64,000 nucleotides of DNA from Gliomastix tumulicola (taxonomy: Eukaryota; Ascomycota; Sordariomycetes; Hypocreales; Bionectriaceae): NCBI GenBank assembly GCA_001599755.1, contig BCHX01000004.1, positions 1-64,000 on the forward strand, written 5' to 3'. This document shows, in pieces, positions 54,901 through 64,000 of the stretch; positions within the stretch are counted from its first letter, which is position 1; every line of letters starts with the position of its first letter. A program made the translations under genes and the position numbers. Below the pieces are notes generated by a model. The model saw only the letters and a program-made list of their open reading frames with translations. It made no database searches and was not told where the DNA came from.

Positions 54901-57900
54901 GAACAAGATCAGACAGAAGACCTGCCAGATGGATTCACCATACCTGGCTGGAATTCGTCGCTAGCTTCTTGCAGTACTCTGAGCAACGTTTCTGCGGCCA
55001 CACGTCTTCGTCGCCAGATGGGGGACTCTCTTGGCTCGAAGTTCTTCCTGCAGAACCACACAGGTCCTTGATGCTTTTGACGGATAAATATCCTCAAGCA
55101 TCTGCACGTCTTCTATCGGAGAGAGATATTGAGTATTTCTTGAGCCTTTGCCGTCGCCGGGGCCAAAAGCCAGTTCCCTTTGTTCCCGTACTGGACGATC
55201 ACTTCGAGACCTACTTCAAAAAGGACTCCCTTTGGCAGTCTGAAGATCCAGAAGCCCTGGTAGACGGAGATGTTGGACGGACGTGCATTCTCCATGGCCC
55301 GGTGGCTGCTCAGCACTCTACCCCGAGCAACATCAACCAGCCTGTCGGAGAGATGCTATCCAGAATCAACGCTGGAGTCATGGCCTTGCTCAAGGCAAAC
55401 TCGTTCATCGAGAGTCAGAAGCTTCCACTCTCATCTCTGACAAAACCTCCCGTTCACAAGGACGAGTATTTGGGCGCCAATGTGCCGCTCGGCGTCATAG
55501 TCGAACAAACTTCGGACCGTATCATCTACCACATTCCACCCCTCGAAGAACTTCAGTTACCCTCCAGCCATGAATGGCTCCAATTACTCGCTGGCCCGCG
55601 CAAATCTTGGCGTTACTGCCTCCTCATGTCCGAGCAAGTGATCCAGGGACAGCTGACAACAGCCAACCCGGTTAAGAAGCTCCTGGCACCACGACATGGA
55701 TATTGGTACAAGCTCATGTCTCCGGGTCACGTCGAACAATCTACCCTCGTCGTCATGGATGCTGACGAGCGCCCTGTCGTCGAAATCTCGTTCCAGAGAT
55801 CAGCAGGGCAGATTGCGCACGTCAAGTTGCTGCACAACATCAGTCTGAGCGACTCAGCACAACTCACATATTCATTTGAGTACAGACCAGATGTGATCTT
55901 TGCCCCTCTGCGCGAGGTGATGGAGCATCGGAATGAGAGGATCAAAGACTTCTATCACCATATTTGGCTCGGCCAAAGTGAGCCTCGAGTCAAGCGTGGC
56001 CTGTCAACCGGTGAGGATGTGTCATCTATGGAGTTTTGGGGCGAGCCCATGACCATCACACATGATCTCATGCGTCGCTTCACAAAGGCTGTGGGAGCAT
56101 CTCGTCCATCATACCCACCGTCTCATCGCCAACAAACCTCTGTCGATCTCGCGATTGTCATCGGCTGGAGAGCTCTTGTGAAGCCTCTGCTGTCAGAGGC
56201 GGTAGATGGCGATCTCTCGAGGCTTGTTCACTTGTCGAATTCTTTCAGGCGTGAAGGAGATCTTTTGGAGGTAGGCGACGCCGTTCTCTCACGGTCTCGC
56301 ATAACATCAATTGTCCAGCAACGCAATGGGAAGATTGTTGAGGTGCAATGCGAGATCCTCAAGGATCAACTGCCGGCTATCGTAATCGAATCACAATTCC
56401 TCATTCGAGAGTCATCCGTGCACAGCAACAACATCATTTTCCAACGGACCAAGCTGCCACTGACGAGGGTTTCCTTATCAGCTTCGAAGGATGTGGCGAT
56501 ACTCAAGTCTAGAAAGTTCATCTCTTTCATAGACACGCCGGAGCAACTGGAACTCCTTGGAAATGCGGCTGAGTTCGAGCTTGAGACTGTTGAAAGTACC
56601 TCAATTCGGACTGGCATCAAGTCGGTCATCACCAAAGGTACTGTTCGACTTATCGACCGAAATTCGAACCATCAGCTGGGGACCGTCAACTCCCATTCAG
56701 TCGACCGAGAGAAGGATCCTGCCCTTGGGTATCTGCGACGCCATGGCAAGCCAGTTGCTGGGATGGTCCCCCTTGAAACCCCGATAGCGCTCCTGAGTGA
56801 TCCCACAGAGCTAGCACTGGATGATAATTCAGGAGAATATGCCCTGGTATCTGGCGACTTCAATCCCATCCACACCTCAGACACATTCGCGGTTATGTGC
56901 GGGCTCCCACGTACCATTAGACATGGGATGCAGACAAGCGCTGCTGTGCATAACGTGATTCAGCAGCTGGCTGGAGGCTTGGACCACGTGAAGAAGTACC
57001 ATGTGTCCTTTTTGGGCATGGTCATGCCTGGAGAAGCGATTTCAGTTCGTCTCCATCACATCGGCATGATTTCTGGTAGGAAGGTTATCCAAGTAGAGGC
57101 CACCAAGTCCCAGAACGACGAACTGGTCTTGAAAGGAGAGGCCGAGATTGAGGAGAGATGCTCGGCCTATGTTTTCACTGGGCAGGGCTCGCAGGAGGTT
57201 GGCATGGGTATGGCGCTCGCGAAGACCAGTCCTTCTGCTAGGGCTGTCTGGGATCAAGCAGATGCCTACTTGGAAAGCAAATTTGGTAAGAGACTCTTTG
57301 ATGTCAAGGCGATGAGTGACTCTCAGATCAACTAATGAGACACTCTTCTTCAGGTTTCCGCATCACCAGGATTGTCAATGATAACCCCAAGGAGCTTACA
57401 ATTCACTTCAGAGGCCGTCGGGGCCGAGCTATCCGGAAGAACTACATTGACATGGAGCTGAAGGTTCCTGGCGAGGCGCCAAGAAGAGTCTTCCCCGAGA
57501 TCAGCGCATGTACAACATCATACACTTTCCGGCACCACGACGGTCTTCTTTTTGCGACCGAGTTCGCACAGCCAGCGCTGACCGTCATGTGTAAAGCACA
57601 TTTCGCAGACCTTGCATCGCAAGGCTTGGTACAAATGCAGTCGTCCTTCGCAGGTCACTCATTGGGCGAATACGCGGCACTGGCATCCATGGGCGACATA
57701 ATGACAGTCGAGGAGCTCGTGGCTATCACCTGGTTCCGCGGACTGAACATGCGACTTGTGGTCCAAAGAGACGCCGAAGGCCATTCACCCTATGCCATGG
57801 TTGCCATCAACCCATCCAAGGTCAGCTCGGCGTTCACGGAAGACGACCTCCACGCGGCAGTAGACGCCATCCGGAACGAAACGGGCCAGCTTCTGGAGGT

Positions 57901-58339
57901 TGTGAATTATAACATTGTCAACCTGCAGTACGTCTGTGCTGGCTCACGGACTGCTCTGAAGTGTCTCATTGAGATGCTGCGAATGGCGTCAAATGAAGGA
58001 CTCCAGGTTGCCATCGACAGCTCTTCATCAATTGCTTCGGCATATGGTATCGGTGGCCGTGTCGTCCTTGAGCGCACAAAGTTTGCCGTACCCTTGAATG
58101 GAGTCGATGTCCCATTCCACTCGTCATTCCTTCGCCCTGGCATTGACGCCTACAGAGAGGTTCTTCTGTCGTCGCTGCACCGAGACTCTGTTCTACCAAG
58201 GAACTTGATCGGACGCTGGATTCCTAATGTTACGGGACGCAAGTTCAGCGTCTGTCGGGAAGAGGTGGAGGAGGTTCAACGACTGACGGGATCATCGGTG
58301 CTGAAAGACTTGCTCAGTCCTCAGCACTGGACGAAATAG
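51951..58339 (+). CDS. Fatty acid synthase beta subunit, cluster copy
   Basis: Two exons: 51951-57285 and 57354-58339 (2106 aa, the usual FAS beta length). The 68-bp intron (GTAAGA...ACTAAT...TCAG) splits SKFG-FRITRIVNDNPKEL. Order: acetyltransferase (FAGHSQG, Ser321); FMN enoyl reductase (PPFIVGGMTPTTTHGDFVAAV, FKPGSEASI, GGRGGGHHSNEDFHQP, AGSGFGDENGHDTHPYL); MaoC-like dehydratase (SGDFNPIHTSD, His1641); malonyl/palmitoyl transferase (FTGQGSQEVGMGM, then FAGHSLGEYAAL with Ser1881). All catalytic motifs look intact, so the enzyme is probably active. One ambiguous base at 53793 leaves codon 615 undefined between AT and ER. It should assemble with the FAS alpha at 39028 to make the acyl precursor. 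Confidence 0.95.
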
Positions 58340-58558
58340 GCGATTCACGTATAAACGCTGGTCAAGCATGCTTATCGTTTTTTTTTTTCATTTTGAGATC
58401 TTTACGTTGTAACAGTATTTAATCACCCAGCTAGATAATATTCAGAGTACACTACAAGACAAGTATATCAAGTTGTCACTTAATTAACATTGTCACAGAG
58501 CTTTTTGCGAAAGAGTAAGGCACCCTATGATAGTGACTGCGCAGGTAAAGCGGGCTAC
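58340..58558. other. Short convergent 3' region
   Basis: About 220 bp between the stop codons of FAS beta (+) and the aminotransferase (-), including a T10-type run at 58380. Confidence 0.6.
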
Positions 58559-60057
58559 CTAAGCCAAGGCACCCAGCGACTCTGCTCTGACTTGCTCCAA
58601 CCAGCCAAAGCTATCATCCGAGATTCCCAACTGAACATGTTGGAGGTCCCCAAGAAGTTTGAGGCACAACTCTCCAGCATTCCCAGCATCGTCATACACA
58701 ACTTCTTCATTCGTCGACCTACGAGTGATGGACGACACGGAAATGATACCCACCGCTGTGCCAACCGCCATCACCTCGAGGAAATCTTTCACCTCTGAGA
58801 TTGAGACCTATGAGTGCATTAGTTGGTTGTGTTTGATGTGCTGGGTGATGTTGGAACTTACTGGACGAACTGCAACCTCCCAGCCCAAGCTCCTCGCGAG
58901 CTCTACACAGCTATCGCTGGTCACGCTTTTGACCGCGCTTTTGCTGTCCGGGACCACCATTCGGTAACGGCTCTCGGCAGCCGAGTCTTTCTCTATAGCT
59001 TCGATGCCGATAAAACCGCTGCTAGAGAACTCATCGATGGAATGGCCATCACGACTGTCCAGGTGAAGGGTCAGACCGAACCCCTCTCGCTTGGCTCGTT
59101 CACTCCATGGCATGACAGGTGCGTAGTTGCCGCCAACCTTTGCGCTGCCTGTGCCTTTAGGCGCAGCCCTGTCGAACTCGTCAATGACGAGCGCCTTCAG
59201 CGGGCCAGCACCACCGCCCAAGTACGGGTTGATCGGCGACACAAAGACGCATAGCAGGTAGTCTTCGGGCGGCGCCAGGGCCAGACTAGTTCCGCCGAGA
59301 CCGAAGATGACAGGGCGGATGTAGAGAGCCGCCTTGCTGTTATGCGGGGGGACAAACTCTGCATTCGCCGCGACAGCTGCGAAAGCGCACTTTGAAAAGT
59401 GCTCCGCGGCTGAAAGGGTAATCTCGTCAGTCTATCGCCATGTGCCTGAAGCTAACAGTGATGGTGTTCTCGTACGTGGTGGCGGAATCCCAACATAAGT
59501 GCTTGAATGGATCAAGCGCTTTGCGTGGTCCTGGAGTCGGAAGATGTTTATCTGGCCATCAGGGCTTCGAAATGCTGTCATAAGTCAGCAACATGGCTCT
59601 TCTGCTCCAACTCCAGGTGTGCTTCGCAGAACAAAGCTAGCCCTAGAAATGGTAGGGAGTGCAACCTTTGATTCCTTCATACACCTGCTGACCTATACCA
59701 AGCAACACGGTTATCATCTGCCTTATCGATAAGTGGACTCAGGAATGTTACCATAGTTCAGAGCAGGTGAGAGCCCATGGATACCGAGAATTGGGCTCTC
59801 AACAAGCTTTGGCTGACTCCATTTCCCTGATGACACGCTGTATCGAGATTCGACATGGCCATTCACTGCAGACGTTAGGCAGAGGTTGGGAATGGGTCAC
59901 ATGGGAACTTACCCTTTGTGATGCCAACACCCAAGGTCTCCCAGTCTGATGTCAAGCCAGGGTCAGTTCTGTGTGACGATCTCTAGGTTATCCAAATTGC
60001 AGCGGACCCACCAAGACCTTCCAATGGACCAGGAGGGAATGTTGCCAAAGACCCCAT
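58559..60057 (-). CDS. Branched-chain-type (class IV) aminotransferase
   Basis: Seven exons proposed on the minus strand: 60057-60018, 59945-59913, 59865-59752, 59692-59666, 59574-59495, 59431-58862 and 58807-58559 (about 370 aa). Homology is clear throughout: EDWETLGVGITKVNGHVESR, LNYGQQVYEGIKAF, RSPDGQINIFRLQDHAKRL, FVPPHNSKAALYIRPVIFG, PINPYLGGGAGPLKALV and GTGSAKVGGNYAP with the PLP lysine (about Lys196). The exon 5/6 junction is uncertain. The better GTACGA donor at 59475 would retain VGIPPP, which suits the family, but breaks phase by one base. The in-phase choice uses a weak GTTGGG donor. TOXF of HC-toxin and aminotransferases of the apicidin and aspercryptin clusters are the same family. 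The inferred role is transamination of a 2-oxo fatty acid. Confidence 0.87.
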
Positions 60058-61031
60058 TGCGTTGGTAGTTTGGGAAGTGGTTGGACGGTGCCTTCACGCA
60101 GCTTAGGTTGGAGGAATATTCGGTGAAAACTGATATTGACCTGTGGCCATGCAAGCCAAGATCGACTGTGCGTGAAAATTTGTGAAATTTGTGCACTCAT
60201 TACAGGATTTCAAAGCAAGTCCGTGTCATGACTTTGCACCGCTATAAAGAGAGGTGCTAATGCATGATCGTGGAGACTAAGGGTGCGTCAGTACATATGC
60301 ACCTCTCGATATTAAGGAACAGGGAGGGCGAGTGTGACACATCCACTTCGCTACAACGGAAGCCCACTTTCAGCCTCGAATACGTTTTCGTACTCTTGAC
60401 GCCGTACACGTTGCCTGCAGGGGGTGAGGAGACGTGGCAACGGTTGATCACAGCACTGAACAGCCGAGCTTTGGCCAGCTTGGGCAGACCGCCCCCAACG
60501 AATGCAAATCATCTTCAGGCTGAATATGCACCTGTATGTCCTGAATTAGACACTCTCGTATTCCGACATGCTTGGCTTCGCCACCGGAAGGTTCTTTTTA
60601 CCAAGCCGAGACAACCCAAGGGCACTTTGAAATTGTTTGAGTCACTACGGAATCCTTGTGCCACACGATGCCGTGGCAGCCAATCGTAGCCTGCGGAGTA
60701 CTCCGTGCTCGATGAAAAATTTCTTTCTCGGGTGGATGAATCTCGCCTGACCGAGTATGTCGCTCGGCTTAGCTGGCCATCCTTCGGCATTTGCCCCGGG
60801 TTGTCATATACGCACACGCGTGAAGTGTGGGTGGAGTTTGCAGAAGAGGCGTTTAGATGCCTATCATTTTTACAGTCACCCTATCCGTATGATTATGTGG
60901 ACTGAGAGGACCTGTCAAGATGTACAAAGTGGAAATCTCATTCAAGGTTGAAGTTATGCTATGAAAATAAGAAATTATGAAGACAAAGGAAAAAATGACA
61001 GTGATGTCATGTGAAAATCAGAACACGTCTG
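60058..61031. other. Region between NRPS 3' end and aminotransferase; possible gene remnant
   Basis: Should contain the aminotransferase promoter. Plus frames 60264-60689 (LEYVFVLLTPYTLPAGGEET...) and 60705-60905 (LSRVDESRLTEYVARLSWPS...) look mildly protein-like but match no family I know and are separated by stops. They could be a decayed gene or chance. Little else stands out. Confidence 0.35.
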
Positions 61032-64000
61032 CTACTCAAACTGTGCCTGCATCGCTCTGCACGAATTGTTTGGATCTTGGAGGAACAGACCTAGCATGGC
61101 CTCGATGGCATCCATGATTTCAATGGCTCGTTCCTCCGGGACTCGAGAGCTCCAGTATGCGACATTGCAATGGAGGCCTTCGCTTGTCTCTGAGACAGCC
61201 AAGGTGACATCGTACTGTAAGAACGTTAGCAATCATACTCATTGATTTAAAATGCACAAGGGCAAACTTACAGCCATTGGGTCATTCCCACGAATCGACT
61301 TGAAGTTGAGACCCTCATCAGGTAGGCCCGATGTATCTGCAGAGATCTCAACATCAATGCTGTCACCACCCTGACCATTTTGAACGTCGTTCTCGAGGCT
61401 TGAGATATCGAACTTTCGGAAGTTGATAAGGGTGTTGAAAAGTGGCGTGGGCAGATCTAAGCTGCTGCAGATGTCAGTTGGAGACACGTGCTGGTGCGGC
61501 ATGCTCTCCAAGACGCCATCATGAACTTGCCGAAGCAGAGCAACTCCGGAAAGATGTGTGAAGTCGACGGATCTCGAAACAACGTGATCGACGAAGAATC
61601 CGGCGGCATCAGCGACAGGGCCAGTGAGGCTGCTTCGGGCAGACGCTAGATACCCAAACGCAATATCGTCGCGACCGGTAAGCCTTTGCAGAACCAAAGT
61701 CCAGATTGTGTAGAAGAGACTGGGCACAGTGACCTCATGTTGCTCACAGAAGCTGGCGAGCCTATGATCTACCCCAACCATTCTGGAAACGGACTTCAGC
61801 TCCTTGACCCCATTGATTGGCTGATTCGTTGTAGGAAGGAGACAGGGCGTGGCGTTGGAGAGCGTGGCCTGCCAGTGACGGAGAGCGAGCTCGGTATCCA
61901 GCTGGCCAAGATGGGAAATGTATTCGTGGAAAGATGGTGCCCGGACTGCTGGCAGCATCCCCTTGTATGCGTGCGCAAATTCTTGGAACAAGTTGAGGAT
62001 CGTAGGTCCGTCGATGATGCTATGGTGGGCGGCAAACTTGGCGATCACCTTTCCGCCAGGGGTTTGGCAGATGACAAGTTGATGCAATGGCTGTAGCTTT
62101 CTCGGGTTAAACACAACATCTGACGAGAGAATCTCGTCGATGTCCTGCTCATCTTGGCAGTAGAACTGCTCGATCGGAGCAGGCAGGGACTTGACAGTAA
62201 CCTGCTCAAAACGCCCATCGCGTGCATGATTCTTGACAAAGATGGTGCGTAGGGATGCGTGGCGGTCGACAACAGCCTGCCAAGCGTCATGGAGCCGTTG
62301 AGTGCTGAGTCTTTGACTGCTGCCGGTGGGAAGTATCTCAAAGACTTGGTCTGTGTTGTAGAATCCGGCATGAAGGTTCCTGTCTGAAAGTTGAAGAATC
62401 TCTTCCTGAGAAGAAGATGTGTGGCAGATTGACTCGATTTCATCCCGTGACTTGACAGGCAGGACTGGAAGAAGCTCTTGTAAGAAGCCTTCTAGCTGTC
62501 CATCGATGGCTGATGAGGATACCGTCGCGCTAGGACGGGCACCATCCTCCAGCGGCCTTGACAGCTTAGCCAGCTTCGTGATTGACCTGCTTTGCAGAAG
62601 GTCCTTGACAGTGGTCTCGACACCTTCATGCCTGCACCTTGCGACAGCTTGCATAGCAGAGATGGAATCTCCACCAAGAGCCAAGAAAGATTTGTTCAAG
62701 GAGACGTGCTCTGGGGAAAGCTTCAGCACCCAGCCTAGTGCTGCCTGGAGCTTCCGCTCGACGGTAGTAGCCGCCTCGTTTGTCACACGCTCCTCGACGA
62801 TGTACTCTGAAATCTCGATGAACGTTTGCTCATCAATGTTCGCTACCCATGCTGCCAGACGGGCTCTGTCGATCTTCAGAGACGAGTTGAGGGGTACGGA
62901 GTCAAGCACGACCCACGAGGTCGGAATCATGTACTCAGGGAGCATATCAAGGAGATCTTCGCGGATCTTCGAGGCTCTTGCCGCAGCCTGTGCCTTGCCT
63001 GCCCCATCCACAAGCTCCAATGGCCCTCCGCTTGATACTTGCTGCTCGACTCCTTTGAGCGAGATGATCGCGACGAGTCGGTTCTTGCACCGACCAATCT
63101 TGGGAAGCAGCACAAGCCCTTGGCGAACATCAGCTACAGCACAGAGATTCTGCTCTATCTCTCCCAGCTCGATTCGTTGGCCATGCAGCTTGACCTGAGT
63201 ATCCGCTCGGCCAACGAAAGTGAGAGACATGTCCGCGTTGTAGGACACCAAGTCTCCGGTCTTGTAGAATCGCCGTCGGGCTACTGTAGAGGGCATTGTG
63301 ACTGGCCTGATGTCACGAGACCACTCAGGATCCTCAATGAAGGCAGCGTTTGTCTTCTCCGGGTTCTTGATATATCCTCGAGCGACGTGAGGACCCTCGA
63401 TGAGCAGCTCTCCGACACTTCCAAGTGGCGATAGTTTGTGATGATTCCCAGGTTCAACAACCCACACGAGGCCAGTAGCAGCATAGCCGATGTTGTTTGG
63501 CAGGGTGGTCTGGGTCATGCCGTAGTAGCCCGTCGAGTCAACTGAACACTCAGCTGGACCGTAGGTGTTACTAAGGACAACCTTGTCGGCCCAGACAGCC
63601 AGGTTCTCGGCGGTGACAGGCTCTCCTCCAAGTGCAATGGCTTTGAGAGAAGGCACATCGGAGGGCCTGATGAGCGTTGCTACAGACGACGTGAGGTTGG
63701 CCCAGTTGGCCTGGAACTTGTTGATGGCCCCTACGAGATCATTCAGACGGTCAAGATCGCTGGGAATGCAGACGCAGCCTCCAACCATCAACGCCATGAA
63801 GATGTCCTCGATGGATGCATCAAAGGTGTATGCGGCGAATTGTAGGAGCCTGCTTGACGAGTCCAGATGATGGTGGCGGATGAGGTTTGCGAAGCTAGTG
63901 GCCAGAGATTGATGTTCCAAGATGATTCCCTTTGGCTTACCCGTGCTTCCCGAGGTAAAGACCACGAAAGCCGGGTCTTCGGGGCTGCCATGCTGTAGAG
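61032..64000 (-). CDS. Nonribosomal peptide synthetase, C-terminal module (A-T-C), partial
   Basis: The minus frame is open from the window edge (64000) to 61272. A 57-bp intron (61271-61215, GTAAGT, GCTAAC branch, ACAG) joins DPMA to YDVTLAVSE, ending at 61032. The 5' part lies outside the window. The adenylation domain shows VFTSGSTGKPKGI (A3), NTYGPAE (A5), YKTGDLV (A7), GRADTQVKLHGQRIELGEIE (A8) and SSLKIDR (A10, catalytic Lys). The thiolation domain has FLALGGDSISAMQA with the phosphopantetheine Ser. It ends with a condensation domain, AAHHSIIDG (HHxxxDG intact), DDIAFGYLASAR and LFNTLINFRKF. A terminal C domain without thioesterase or reductase is the macrocyclising release type of fungal NRPSs. 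Number of modules and product are unknown. Confidence 0.95.

Noticed and set aside
62419..63198. 259-codon plus-strand frame opposite the NRPS
   Set aside because: Ser/Thr-rich antisense shadow of the adenylation and thiolation domains.

Overview
This window is nuclear DNA from a filamentous ascomycete (Pezizomycotina). The evidence is short introns of about 40-125 bp with GTATGT/GTAAGT/GTGAGT donors and CTRAY-type branch sites, a Zn(II)2Cys6 regulator, a fungal hybrid histidine kinase, split fungal-type fatty acid synthase subunits, a C-terminal condensation-domain NRPS, and an AT-rich retroelement whose reading frame is destroyed by TA-generating changes typical of RIP. The species cannot be fixed from sequence alone. 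No rRNA, tRNA or CRISPR was seen. One unresolved base (n) lies at 53793.

Layout. 1-3866: RIP-like relic of a Ty3/gypsy chromovirus with tandem LTR-like repeats. 4.2-16.8 kb: a peroxisomal acyl-CoA oxidase, a secreted alginate-lyase-like enzyme with a Ser/Thr-rich tail, a Baeyer-Villiger-type monooxygenase, a broken short-chain dehydrogenase, an NAD-isocitrate/isopropylmalate-type dehydrogenase and a small Dabb protein. 17.4-30.0 kb: a probable small-acid or sugar-acid catabolic neighbourhood made of a decayed RraA-like aldolase copy, a Zn2Cys6 regulator, an ATP-grasp ligase with a mitochondrial-type leader, an LDH2/MDH2-type dehydrogenase, a sugar-porter-type MFS transporter, an intact RraA-like aldolase and a class II aldolase. 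An exact 14-mer is shared by the regions upstream of the regulator and between the transporter and the RraA gene. 30.1-36.6 kb: a hybrid histidine kinase and an amino-acid permease.

37.4-64.0 kb: the most notable region, a biosynthetic cluster. It holds a hotdog thioesterase, a dedicated FAS alpha subunit lacking the C-terminal phosphopantetheinyl transferase domain, a P450, a small CENP-B/pogo-type DNA-binding protein, a dedicated FAS beta subunit, a branched-chain-type aminotransferase, and the 3' end of an NRPS (A-T-C, cut by the window edge). The combination fits a pathway in which the FAS makes a medium-chain acyl group, the P450 (and possibly other oxidases outside the window) oxidises it, the aminotransferase makes a 2-amino fatty acid, and the NRPS builds it into a peptide released by a terminal condensation domain, usually as a macrocycle. 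HC-toxin, apicidin and aspercryptin are the nearest known themes. The product is unknown.

Intergenic DNA between 46.2 and 52 kb is long and rich in homopolymers and microsatellites. Exon boundaries given here were read by eye from splice consensus, reading phase and protein-family continuity.
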